Part shown: piece after piece, positions 1-6,800 of the stretch
How the letters are laid out: the number at the start of each line of letters is the position of its first letter
How positions within the stretch are numbered: position 1 is the first letter of the stretch
NCBI GenBank assembly: GCA_964618855.1
Contig: CAZUCD010000072.1
Coordinates: 1-17,705, forward strand
Length of the DNA stretch: 17,705 bases
Origin: CAZUCD01 sp964618855
Lineage (GTDB): Bacteria; Sumerlaeota; Sumerlaeia; SLMS01; JANRJK01
Direction: 5' to 3'
The notes under the pieces: model-generated
Database searches by the model: none
The model's input: only the letters and a program-made list of their open reading frames with translations
Told to the model about the DNA's origin: nothing
Made by a program: the position numbers and the translations under genes

Positions 1-766
1 TGTCGCCGATCTCGTCCAGGAAGAGCGTGCCCTTGTCGGCGGCCTCGACCTTGCCGATCTTCTGGGTGACGGCGCCGGTGAAGGAGCCTCGTTCGTGGCC
101 GAACAGTTCGGACTCGAGCAGGGCGTCGGGTATGGCGACGGTGTTGACCTTGATGAAGGGCCCCTTGGCGCGGGGGCTGTTGTGGTGGATGGCGGCGGCG
201 ACGAGTTCCTTGCCGGTGCCGGATTCGCCGGTGACGAGGACGCTGACGTCGTTGTCGACGACGCGGCGGAGGAGCTCGAAGACGGACTGCATGGCGGAAC
301 TTTGGCCGACGATGCGGTCGAACTGGCGCCGCGGGTCGGTCGAGTCGCGCTCGGCCTCCATGGCCCTGAGCTTGTTGAGGAGGCGCACCTTCTCGAGGGC
401 GCGGCGGAGGACGACGCGGACCTCGTTCATGTCGAAGGGCTTGGTGAAGAAGTCGTAGGCACCGGCCTGGATCGCCTCCATCGCCATCTTGTCCGCGCCA
501 TGCGCCGTGATGATGAGGACGACGGTCTCCGGTGCGATCTCGCGGATCCTGCGGAGGGCCGCCATGCCGTCCATCCTTGGCATGCGCACGTCCATGATGA
601 CGACGGGATAGCGGTGCTTCTCGACCTTGGCGACGGCATCGGCCCCGTCGCCGCTCTCGGCGACCGCGACGCCCTCCTGCGCCATGAGCTGCCGCAGGAC
701 GAAGCGGATGTTCTCCTCGTCATCGACGATCAGGACCTGCGGGGACACGGGGCGCGGGGTGTTCAT
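1..766 (-). CDS. Sigma-54-dependent response regulator, NtrC family (partial)
   Basis: This is the first 255 residues of a two-component transcriptional activator; the 3' end lies beyond the left edge. Residues 10-125 are a receiver domain with the acidic pair D15/D16, phospho-acceptor D59 (IMDV), T87 and K109 (FTKPF). Residues about 150-255 begin an AAA+ domain with Walker A GESGTGKE (180-187), the sigma-54-contacting loop as GSFTGA (227-232, usually GAFTGA) and Walker B LFLDEIGD (248-255). The rest of the AAA+ domain and the HTH should follow off the edge. By family, phosphorylation by a sensor kinase drives ATP-dependent opening of RNAP-sigma-54 promoters; no partner kinase is visible. The ATG at 766 is the only start that leaves the receiver intact and sits close to it; no Shine-Dalgarno (SD) sequence is seen, the upstream bases being C-rich. 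The short tandem repeat at 779-838 lies immediately upstream. Confidence 0.95.
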   Translation of the reverse strand, partial: MNTPRPVSPQVLIVDDEENIRFVLRQLMAQEGVAVAESGDGADAVAKVEKHRYPVVIMDVRMPRMDGMAALRRIREIAPETVVLIITAHGADKMAMEAIQAGAYDFFTKPFDMNEVRVVLRRALEKVRLLNKLRAMEAERDSTDPRRQFDRIVGQSSAMQSVFELLRRVVDNDVSVLVTGESGTGKELVAAAIHHNSPRAKGPFIKVNTVAIPDALLESELFGHERGSFTGAVTQKIGKVEAADKGTLFLDEIGD

Positions 767-778
767 GGGGGGAGGTGA

Positions 779-838
779 GTCGAAAGTGGAAAGTCGAAAG
801 TGGAAAGGTCGGAAGGTCGGAAGGTCAAAAGGTCGGGG
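779..838. repeat. Short tandem repeat spacer (2 x 14 bp plus 4 x 8 bp)
   Basis: Two perfect adjacent 14-bp copies of GTCGAAAGTGGAAA (779-792, 793-806) are followed by four 8-bp units of the form GGTCNNNN (807-838: GGTCGGAA twice, GGTCAAAA, GGTCGGGG). The plus strand is almost all purine. It fills most of the 121-bp gap between the yicC-like gene and the response regulator, so it would lie in the regulator's leader. Function unknown; replication slippage or a dispersed intergenic repeat would both explain it. Confidence 0.8.
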
Positions 839-887
839 GATGCGGGGTGGGATGGTGGACAAGATGAGCGGGAGAATGCGCAGGGTG

Positions 888-1760
888 TTACTCCACGTTG
901 GCGATTTGTTCCTTGAGGCTCTCGAGCTCGGCCTTGAGGTCGAGGACGTGGCGGGTGAGGTCGAGGTCGCGGCACTTGCTGCCGATGGTGTTCACCTCGC
1001 GCCCGATTTCCTGGGAGAGAAAGTCGAGCCGCCTGCCCACGGGGGCGCCCAGAGTGGCGATGACCTTGGCCAGCTCGTCGAGGTGGCTGGTGAGGCGTAC
1101 GATTTCCTCGGAGATGTCCGCCTTGTCCGCGAAGAGCACGATTTCCTGTTCGAGGCGCCCCGGGTCGGGGGGTCCGGCGGCGGGGCCGAGCAATTCCTCG
1201 ATGCGCGCGCGAAGCTTGTCTCGGTAGCGGGCGACGACCTGGGTGCTGCCGGCGGCGATGGATTCGGCGGAGGCCTGCATGCGGGCGGACGAGGCTGCGA
1301 ATGCGTCGGCAAGGACGGCGCCCTCGCGGGCGCGGTCTGCCCGCAGGGAGGCGGCAGCTGCATCGAACGCGGCGTCGAAGAGGGCGAGGATGCCCTCCTC
1401 AGCGGCGGGGTCGGCGGAGGGGGACACGACCCCAGGGGCGAGCATCAGCACCTCCGGCATGATCGGCCCGCCATCGCGCATGGCGCGCGCCTGCGCGGCA
1501 AGTTCGTCCAGGAGCGGGCGGTTGAGCGCGACGCCGACGGGGGCCGACTGGCCGGGCTCGAACCGCACCAGCAGGGTGACCTTGCCGCGTTGAACAGCGC
1601 TGGCGACGCGTCGGCGTGCGGGCTGGTCAAGGAAGCCGAGGGCGGGGGGAAGCTGGAGCGAGAGTTCGGTGAAGCGATGGTTCAGCGTGCGCAGTTCCGC
1701 GGAGAGGCGCCCTATGGGGGACTCCGCGGTGCCGCGCCCGAAGCCGGTCATGGAGTGCAT
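888..1760 (-). CDS. yicC: YicC family endoribonuclease
   Basis: A 290-residue protein of full family length. The N-terminus MHSMTGFGRG is the family signature, followed by LRTLNHRFTELSLQLP (about 24-39). The C-terminal DUF1732-type part contains DISEEIVRLTSHLDEL and GRRLDFLSQEIGREVNTIGSK (about 215-260), with acidic residues spaced as in the metal-dependent RNase fold. In E. coli YicC is an endoribonuclease that helps control small-RNA stability; the same activity here is inferred from family. The ATG at 1760 puts the signature at the extreme N-terminus as in relatives, although no good SD precedes it. It is 64 bp downstream of the DUF5522 gene on the same strand and could be read with the riboswitch-led unit. 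Confidence 0.95.
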   Translation of the reverse strand: MHSMTGFGRGTAESPIGRLSAELRTLNHRFTELSLQLPPALGFLDQPARRRVASAVQRGKVTLLVRFEPGQSAPVGVALNRPLLDELAAQARAMRDGGPIMPEVLMLAPGVVSPSADPAAEEGILALFDAAFDAAAASLRADRAREGAVLADAFAASSARMQASAESIAAGSTQVVARYRDKLRARIEELLGPAAGPPDPGRLEQEIVLFADKADISEEIVRLTSHLDELAKVIATLGAPVGRRLDFLSQEIGREVNTIGSKCRDLDLTRHVLDLKAELESLKEQIANVE

Positions 1761-1824
1761 GGACGCAATCGGGCGCGGGGAGCCTCAACGGCGCAAGCGC
1801 GACTCGAACGGGTGCGCGGGAGGG

Positions 1825-2013
1825 TCAGCGGGGCGCGCCCTTCGGCGTCTCCGCGGGCTTCGCCTTCCTTCCGGCGGGGACGTTCGCGTGCGCGTATGGG
1901 CAGTGCCGGCACGCGTTGCCGCAGCACGTCCCGCGGCGCAGGTGGTACTGCGCGGTGAAGACGTAGCGGCCATTCTCGATGTAGAAGTCGCCGGGAAGGA
2001 GGGGCTGCGTCAT
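1825..2013 (-). CDS. DUF5522 small Cys-rich protein
   Basis: A 62-residue protein matching the short DUF5522 family: GDFYIENGRYVFTAQYHLRRG (8-28) then CCGNACRHCPY (30-40), a CC-x3-C-x2-C cluster that suggests metal or Fe-S binding (inference). The last 20 residues are a basic, low-complexity tail. The ATG at 2013 overlaps the TGA of the pseudopilin gene (ATGA, 2010-2013), so it is probably translated by termination-reinitiation and belongs to the same transcript. The biochemical role of the family is unknown to me. A longer open frame extends upstream in this phase, but it lies antiparallel in a shifted frame to the pseudopilin and has no support. Confidence 0.85.
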   Translation of the reverse strand: MTQPLLPGDFYIENGRYVFTAQYHLRRGTCCGNACRHCPYAHANVPAGRKAKPAETPKGAPR

Positions 2014-2738
2014 CGCGCGCGCCCCGCCTCGCGGCTGGTGCCGCCCTCGACGGTGCGCACGGCCATGTCGGAAAAGAGCGCGTGCTCGAGCGTCCCCTCG
2101 CGTTCGCCTTCGCCGAAGGGGTAGCGGTAGTCGGCCGGGGCGTTCGGCGCTGAGGCGGCGTACCAGCCGTTTTCCGCCGCAACCCAGAGGTTCCGCACGA
2201 TCCAGACGCGCCCGCTCATGACGTTCCCCGCCCCGCCCGCGTGGCCCCCGCTCGAGAGCCCGGCGCTGTTGTAGGCATAGCGGAAGTTGTGGTAGCGGGG
2301 ATGGCCCCCGCGGATGGTCGTGCCGCCGGCGTAGAGGCGGAGATACTTCGGCGTGAACATCGTGCGCCAGTCGCTCACGTACTTGAGATCGACGAGGAGC
2401 CACGGCAGCCCGTCCCACGATCCGCCCGCGGCGGGGCCGTTGCCGGTGGCGGTGAACTCGCGGCGGTGGGACTGGAAGGGCCCGGCCTCGCGGTCCGCGG
2501 GGGGCAGCGTCCCGTGGTCCACATAGTAGGATTGGAGCGCGGTGCCGATCGTGTGCAGGTTCGCCGCGTCGGCGCTCTTGAGTGCGCGTTCGCTCGCAAG
2601 CCGAAGGTTCACGATCCCTATTGCCGCGAGGATCGAAACGATCGCGACGACGATCAGCAGCTCGATGAGGGTGAAGGCGCGTTCGCGCCGGAGGGGGCCA
2701 GCCAAGGCGTCCGTCCCGTGCCCCTCTCGCGAGGGCAT
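2010..2738 (-). CDS. Type II/IV pseudopilin (prepilin-type N-terminal methylation protein)
   Basis: A 242-residue protein with a basic leader (residues 1-21, ending RRERA), then FTLIELLIVVAIVSILAAIGIVN (split here as FTLIELLIVVAI and VSILAAIGIVN), the hydrophobic N-terminal helix of type IV pilins and pseudopilins. Prepilin peptidase should cut between A21 and F22; E26 is the conserved +5 Glu. Ala instead of Gly at -1 is unusual in model systems but, as I recall, common in Planctomycetota-like phyla. The C-terminal globular part is rich in Gly, Tyr and Trp and would lie outside the inner membrane. The open frame extends to 2852, but that extension runs through the riboswitch aptamer and its P1 stem, so the ATG at 2738 is chosen. 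No other secretion or pilus gene is visible. Expression is probably controlled by the upstream B12 riboswitch, and the gene overlaps the DUF5522 gene by 4 bp. Confidence 0.88.
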   Translation of the reverse strand: MPSREGHGTDALAGPLRRERAFTLIELLIVVAIVSILAAIGIVNLRLASERALKSADAANLHTIGTALQSYYVDHGTLPPADREAGPFQSHRREFTATGNGPAAGGSWDGLPWLLVDLKYVSDWRTMFTPKYLRLYAGGTTIRGGHPRYHNFRYAYNSAGLSSGGHAGGAGNVMSGRVWIVRNLWVAAENGWYAASAPNAPADYRYPFGEGEREGTLEHALFSDMAVRTVEGGTSREAGRAR

Positions 2739-2750
2739 GGAGTCCCCGGA

Positions 2751-2762
2751 GCCCGTTCGGGC
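2751..2762 (-). promoter_or_regulatory. Hairpin between riboswitch aptamer and pseudopilin start
   Basis: Read on the minus strand this is GCCCGAACGGGC, a 4-bp GC stem with a GAAC loop, ending 12 bases before the ATG at 2738. Its place directly after the P1 stem of the cobalamin aptamer fits a regulatory hairpin (P13-like) acting on translation initiation. No U-run follows, so it does not look like an intrinsic terminator. The role is inferred. Confidence 0.45.
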
Positions 2763-2768
2763 CGCGGA

Positions 2769-2911
2769 ATCACACACGGGTCTTCGGACTTGCCGTCCCG
2801 CCGGCCCCGCCTTCCCGGTCGATCCCGACCAGTGGCACCACGGGGGCCGCAAAACCGGCTTACCGCTGCGCGTCAGTCCCGGAATCCCACCGGGTTCCCA
2901 GCGTGTGCGAC
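2769..2911 (-). promoter_or_regulatory. Cobalamin (B12) riboswitch aptamer
   Basis: The minus strand shows the conserved blocks of cobalamin riboswitches in the right order: GGGAACCCGGTG and GATTCCGGG (2899-2878), ACTGACGCGCAGCGGTAAGC (2877-2858), CCACTGG near 2835-2829, GGGAAGGC (2816-2809), and AGTCCGAAGACC (2790-2779), a variant of the B12 box. The helices close: P1 pairs 2902-2911 with 2769-2778 over 10 bp with two G-U pairs; the P3 stem pairs 2890-2894 with 2878-2882; a P6-like hairpin pairs 2826-2830 with 2817-2821 around a GGAT loop. The aptamer ends 31 bases before the pseudopilin ATG, with a small hairpin between. By family it binds a cobalamin and lowers expression when the ligand is plentiful. 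Ligand subtype (AdoCbl or aquo/MeCbl) was not resolved by eye. Confidence 0.9.
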
Positions 2912-2994
2912 GAAGAGAGGGGACCCCCAGCGGCTCGCGGGGGGCAAGGGGAGGACTGGGATGGTGGTCTGGAGGGTTTGCATTTACCAGAGGA

Positions 2995-3023
2995 TTGACG
3001 ACGTACGATCCGTGCCGTATAAG
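2995..3023 (+). promoter_or_regulatory. Sigma-70-type promoter
   Basis: TTGACG (2995-3000), a 17-base spacer and TATAAG (3018-3023) make a near-consensus housekeeping promoter, the best in the window. Transcription would start near 3030 and give a leader of about 30 nt before the ATG at 3061, with GAGGAA (3045-3050) as ribosome binding site. The rest of the 2739-3060 divergent intergenic region is occupied by the leftward riboswitch; I could not find a clear promoter for that leftward transcript. Confidence 0.75.
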
Positions 3024-3060
3024 ACGGCCACTTTTGATTTACGTGAGGAACTTCCCCTCC

Positions 3061-4488
3061 ATGAGTCGCCCGACGCTTCGCATCGACTTGCACCTCCCCA
3101 ACCAGGCAAATGGCTGGTCGATCACTTCCGGCAGCCTGAATGGTCGCCTTGGGCGTCCATTTGCGTCGCCCCAGTCCCCGATACCCGATTCCTCGGAGTG
3201 GAAACGCGAGGTTCTGCGGGGGACGATGATCCCAATTGAACTGACCGGCGGCGCGCCCCTGAACGTGCGCGTCATCGTGCGTGATGCCCTCACGGAGGCG
3301 GAACGCGCATCGAGGGTGGGGGGCTTCGCGTGGAAGCTCTGCGTGCCGGACGGGGTCCTCGTGCTTGCGGGCGGTGCCGAGCACATCATGTACGGCCGGG
3401 ATGAGGCGGCGTTCATGGCGCCCCACCTGCGCACGGTCGAGGTACCCCCGGGCGACTACCTCGTTGAGGTGCACACGCTCGTGGCGAGTCCGAACGCGTC
3501 ACCGCCCAGTCCGCACGACGATGTGCAGTCGTGGTGGGAGGCGACGCGGAAGGGTGAGCCGTTGCCCGATTGGATTGGGTGCGAGCGCGACTGGCACGCC
3601 GGGGACGAAGCGGCCCTCGACTTCATCGTGCAGCTTTCGCCCCTGATAAAAGCTCCGTCACGGCCGAAGCTGAACGAGCTCGGTTGGTTCCCGGCGGATG
3701 CGGGCAGCAAGCCGCCGAAGAGATGCCCCGATGCGATCGTGTCGCGAGAGGTCCGCGGCCTTCCGGAGCGGCGAGAGGAGCCTCGGAAGCGCGGGCTCCG
3801 CTACCGCCATGACGTATTCGGGCTGTGGGGGGAGACGAAGACGGCACCCGTAGACCCTGAGCCCTTGGGCCTGCCGGTCCCGGAGATTGCCTGCGCCTAC
3901 TGGATTGGATCGTTCCTTGGGCCGGTGCATCCGGAGTTGCGTGTCACCGGCGCGGCGGGGTTCGAGCCCGATTGGTCGGCAGCGGGGGAACTGGTGGAGG
4001 CGACTAGGATCGGGGCGGACGGATGGCTCGTGGAGTTCGACGGGGAATCCTCCCCCACCGCGAAGGGACGCGCGTTGTCCTCGGTGGGGGCGCTGCTCGC
4101 CACGCTGCCCGATGGTGCCCGCGTTGAACTCGCCACGGGGGACCGATCCTCGGGCCGGAAGCGGGGCGCCGGATGGCTGCTGCTTCGTGGAACCGTGCGG
4201 AATGGCACCTGGGTGGTCGACCATGCGCACCCGCCGGTCGATCACGCGACACTCGATGCGGAGGTCGGGCTCGTGCGCGAGGCGATGGCGGGCGGCGTGC
4301 GATTCCGCGACCCGGAGGAGGAGAAGCGCCTCTCCGCGAAGCTGCGGCGCGACATCATGTTCGCGACCGCGCCTGCGGTGATCCGCGATGGGCGCGCCTC
4401 CGTGCAACCGGGCGAGGAAGTGCTCCTGCCGTGCCTGGCGGAGTTGTTCTTCAAGGCGAGGTTCAAGGGTGGTTGGCCGGGGAAGTGA
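3061..4488 (+). CDS. Hypothetical protein (475 aa)
   Basis: I do not recognise this protein. It is 475 residues, with no signal peptide and no membrane helix. An N-terminal part (about 1-195) looks beta-rich and ends with VEVPPGDYLVEVHTLVASP (127-145), DVQSWWEATRKGEPLPDWIG (154-173) and DWHAGDEAALDFIVQL (177-192). A basic linker, RRCPDAI to YRHDVFGLWGE (about 220-258), leads to a C-terminal part (about 270-475) rich in short beta-like segments, with GWLLLRGTVRNGTWVVDHAH (371-390). The open frame runs upstream to 2542, but the ATG at 3061 is supported by GAGGAA 10 bases before it and by the promoter at 2995-3023. The codons are GC-rich as in its neighbours. It is followed 151 bp later by a fructosamine kinase gene on the same strand. 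No function is proposed. Confidence 0.85.
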   Translation: MSRPTLRIDLHLPNQANGWSITSGSLNGRLGRPFASPQSPIPDSSEWKREVLRGTMIPIELTGGAPLNVRVIVRDALTEAERASRVGGFAWKLCVPDGVLVLAGGAEHIMYGRDEAAFMAPHLRTVEVPPGDYLVEVHTLVASPNASPPSPHDDVQSWWEATRKGEPLPDWIGCERDWHAGDEAALDFIVQLSPLIKAPSRPKLNELGWFPADAGSKPPKRCPDAIVSREVRGLPERREEPRKRGLRYRHDVFGLWGETKTAPVDPEPLGLPVPEIACAYWIGSFLGPVHPELRVTGAAGFEPDWSAAGELVEATRIGADGWLVEFDGESSPTAKGRALSSVGALLATLPDGARVELATGDRSSGRKRGAGWLLLRGTVRNGTWVVDHAHPPVDHATLDAEVGLVREAMAGGVRFRDPEEEKRLSAKLRRDIMFATAPAVIRDGRASVQPGEEVLLPCLAELFFKARFKGGWPGK

Positions 4489-4598
4489 GGCAACTCGGCC
4501 ATGGGCATCACATATCAGCGGCATCACGGACTGGAGCGATTCGGCAGCGTGGGAAGCCTCGACCCGACCCTGACGCGCCGCCTTTCCCCGTGACTCCC

Positions 4599-4639
4599 AT
4601 CCCCCGCCCGTCCGAAAGACAGGCGGGGGATTCTCTTTC
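4599..4639 (+). terminator. GC-rich hairpin: probable terminator overlapping the next ribosome binding site
   Basis: A perfect 10-bp inverted repeat, ATCCCCCGCC (4599-4608) and GGCGGGGGAT (4622-4631), has a 13-base spacer that can form 3 more pairs after one mismatch (GTC/GAC, loop CGAAA). TCTCTTTC follows, a modest pyrimidine run. It fits an intrinsic terminator for the gene ending at 4488, but the 3' arm contains the only Shine-Dalgarno-like sequence (GGGGGA) before the GTG at 4640. The rest of the 4489-4639 gap shows nothing else. Confidence 0.6.
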
Positions 4640-5527
4640 GTGGCGAACCGTTTGCAGGAGGCGCTGCTGCACACGATTTCGCGCGTCACGGGGCGCGTGG
4701 CGCGGTCGGGCATTTTCACGCCGCTCGGCGGTGGCTGCATCAACTCTGCGTGCGTGGTCAGGACGGACGACGGGCGGCGGTTCTTCGCGAAGTCCAACGC
4801 GGATGCGCCGGCGGACATGTTCGAGCGCGAGGCGGAGGGTCTTCGCGCGCTCCGGGCCGCGCGGGTGCTTCGCGTGCCGGAGGTCGTCGCGACGGGCTCC
4901 GCGGGCGGCGAGCACTTCATCATCATGGAGCACCTGGCGTCCGCGCCTCCCTGGCCGCGCTATGCGGAGGACCTGGGCCGCGGGCTGGCGCGGCTGCACC
5001 GCGCGTCAACCTCGCCGCGGGCCGGCTTTGCGCACGACAACTACTGCGGCGCGACCCCGCAGCCGAACGCGTGGTGCAGTGACTGGGTCGAGTTCTTCCG
5101 CGAGCGGCGGCTTGGGTACCAGCTCCGGCTCGTGCGCGAGCGCGGCCACGCGACGCAGGAACTTGAGGACCGCCTCGGGCGCCTGATGCAGCGGCTCGGC
5201 GACATCATAGGCGAGCCGCACGAGCCGTTTGCGCTCCTGCATGGCGACCTGTGGTCCGGCAACCACCTGCCCGACGACCGTGGCGCGCCGGCGCTGATCG
5301 ACCCGGCGGCCTACTACGGCCACCGAGAGGCCGAGCTCGGCATGATGGTGCTCTACGGGAGCTTCCCCCCCGAGCTCTACGCCGCCTACGTCGCCGAGTG
5401 GCCCCTCGCGCCGGGCTGGGAACGCCGCGTCGAGGTCTACAAGCTCTACCATCTCCTCAACCACCTGAACCTCTTTGGTGGTGGCTACGGAGCGCAGTGC
5501 GTGGAGGTGCTGCGGAAGCTGGGGTGA
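4640..5527 (+). CDS. Fructosamine/ketosamine-3-kinase family protein
   Basis: A 295-residue protein of full family length with the aminoglycoside-phosphotransferase-like fold. It has a glycine-rich N-lobe (LGGGCIN, 29-35), an ATP-site lysine K51 in FFAKSN, E63, the hinge segment IIMEHL (94-99), the LGRGLARLH helix (112-120), HDNYCG (132-137), the catalytic loop HGDLWSGN (201-208) and the metal-binding LIDPAAYYGHREAELGMM (219-236). By family it phosphorylates the sugar part of Amadori products on proteins or small molecules, reversing glycation; the substrate here is not known. The start is GTG at 4640, with GGGGGA (4625-4630) as SD; no in-frame ATG occurs before residue 60. The SD lies in the 3' arm of a stable hairpin. 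The gene is convergent with the secreted-protein gene, with a 52-bp gap in which I see no good terminator. Confidence 0.93.
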   Translation: MANRLQEALLHTISRVTGRVARSGIFTPLGGGCINSACVVRTDDGRRFFAKSNADAPADMFEREAEGLRALRAARVLRVPEVVATGSAGGEHFIIMEHLASAPPWPRYAEDLGRGLARLHRASTSPRAGFAHDNYCGATPQPNAWCSDWVEFFRERRLGYQLRLVRERGHATQELEDRLGRLMQRLGDIIGEPHEPFALLHGDLWSGNHLPDDRGAPALIDPAAYYGHREAELGMMVLYGSFPPELYAAYVAEWPLAPGWERRVEVYKLYHLLNHLNLFGGGYGAQCVEVLRKLG

Positions 5528-5579
5528 GGAATGTCAGTTCGCACGGTGACAAGACCTGATCGTGCTGCGGCGTGCTCCC

Positions 5580-6620
5580 CTATCTCCCCGGGGTCGATTT
5601 CCACTCGATCACCACGGGACCAGGTGCCGCCACCGAGGCTGCTGTCGACATGCGCACCATGCCATCCGCCCCGACTTCGAAGACGACGCTCAACGGGCTG
5701 GTGCGTTCGCCGTCGGAACCTGTCAGATCCACCCGGAACGCGCCGCCACCAAGCTCGTGCACGTCCCCTTCGAAGACACCGCCCCCGTTCGCAAGCGCGA
5801 GGCAACGAACGGCTCCGGTACCTGTGTGGTGGTACAGGTAGGCGTCCAGCAGGTGGGTGGGTTCGCCGTGCGGGTATGGCGCGGTCGTGCGGATGCAATA
5901 GCCGTCGGCGAAGGGAACCCACTCGATGGAGGTCTCAAGGGCGGGCGTGTTTCGCTTGCCGCCATGGTCGGCTGCCTCCCACGTGCGGTCGCGCAGTGGC
6001 TCCATGAACCGCAGGCGGTCGTGGGTCCGGGGCGGACCACCGGGAGGGGCTGCGGGAAGAGGCGTGATCCCCGAGGCGCGCTGGAAGTCCCACTCGACCA
6101 ACTTGTCGAACCGCCCGGGATGGATCTCCTCGAGCAGCACCACGTGGAACGTGTCCGGTCCGCGAAACCCGGAGCGCTCCAGCAGGCTGCGCCGGACACC
6201 CCGCTGGTTCATCGTGATCGTTGTCGCCCAGTCCTCCCCTTCGGCACTGATCGTTCCCTCCGCGACGCCGCGCTCGATGGACTGGATGGCGAGAGTGCGC
6301 ACTTGCCGGAGGCCCGGGTGCCAGTAGGTCACACCCAGGATCAGCCACGGGGATCCACTCCCATCCACCCCGTGGGACATCATCCTCATCGAGTACCTTC
6401 CCGGACCCCATTGCCACGTTGAGGTGATGACTCGCCCCGACTTCAGCCTGAGCCTCCACTCGTCGCCGACCAACCCGGCCCTCGCGCGGAGGCTTTCCGC
6501 GGTGACTTGCGTGGAAGCTGCGGGTGAATGCGCGGGAGGGGTGCCTGACGGCTGCGAGTGAGCGGGGACGGCGAGGGCCGCCGTGATGCAGACCGCCCAT
6601 GCGAAGGAAGGTGCGTGCAT
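5580..6620 (-). CDS. Secreted protein with two copies of one domain, function unknown
   Basis: A 346-residue protein. Residues 1-22 are a signal peptide (short N-region, hydrophobic FAWAVCITAALAV, likely cut after AHS), so it should be exported. A Pro/Ser/Ala-rich linker (23-45) follows. Two units align by eye: unit 1 (about 70-165) has TYWHPGLRQVRTLA...RGVAEG, and unit 2 (about 232-328) has LYHHTGTGAVRCLA...GGVFEG. The shared pattern is YxHxGxxxVRxLA followed by GVxEG. The beta-rich alternation is reminiscent of DUF1579/calycin-like barrels, but I cannot assign a family. The ATG at 6620 gives the signal peptide; no clear SD precedes it. It is divergent from the SRPBCC gene across a 180-bp gap. 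A short-chain ester or lipid binding role would be a guess. Confidence 0.85.
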   Translation of the reverse strand: MHAPSFAWAVCITAALAVPAHSQPSGTPPAHSPAASTQVTAESLRARAGLVGDEWRLRLKSGRVITSTWQWGPGRYSMRMMSHGVDGSGSPWLILGVTYWHPGLRQVRTLAIQSIERGVAEGTISAEGEDWATTITMNQRGVRRSLLERSGFRGPDTFHVVLLEEIHPGRFDKLVEWDFQRASGITPLPAAPPGGPPRTHDRLRFMEPLRDRTWEAADHGGKRNTPALETSIEWVPFADGYCIRTTAPYPHGEPTHLLDAYLYHHTGTGAVRCLALANGGGVFEGDVHELGGGAFRVDLTGSDGERTSPLSVVFEVGADGMVRMSTAASVAAPGPVVIEWKSTPGR

Positions 6621-6800
6621 GATCGTGGAGGACGCCCCGGGAGACGAGGTTGGTGGAGCCGAAGGCTTCAGTCTGTCGCGTGCGAACTGCGTGCCGTTTC
6701 CCCGCGCCTCGGCGGCCTTCTGCGGAGACCTTCAAGCCGCTTGCCCCGGCTACCCGCGGGGTGGCGCAACCAGCGAAACATCCACCCAATGAGGGAATCC
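6621..6800. other. Divergent intergenic region
   Basis: 180 bp between the secreted-protein gene (minus) and the SRPBCC gene (plus). Promoters for both are expected here, but I found no -35/-10 pair close to consensus on either strand. GAGGGA at 6791-6796 is the ribosome binding site of the plus-strand gene. No strong hairpin or repeat was seen. Confidence 0.5.

Noticed and set aside
779..838. Possible CRISPR array
   Set aside because: The units are 14 and 8 bp, directly adjacent without unique spacers, and no cas gene is present.
95..1958. Long plus-strand open frames over the response regulator and yicC region
   Set aside because: They are shadows of two minus-strand genes with textbook motifs, and one runs through the tandem repeat spacer.
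2739..2852. In-frame N-terminal extension of the pseudopilin to an ATG at 2852
   Set aside because: The extension would translate the B12 aptamer, including its P1 stem and B12 box. Pseudopilin leaders are short, and the ATG at 2738 gives a normal basic leader.
3658..4926. Minus-strand open frame of 422 codons spanning the hypothetical and fructosamine kinase genes
   Set aside because: It is antisense to a gene with conserved kinase motifs and crosses the hairpin and intergenic gap; no domain is recognisable.
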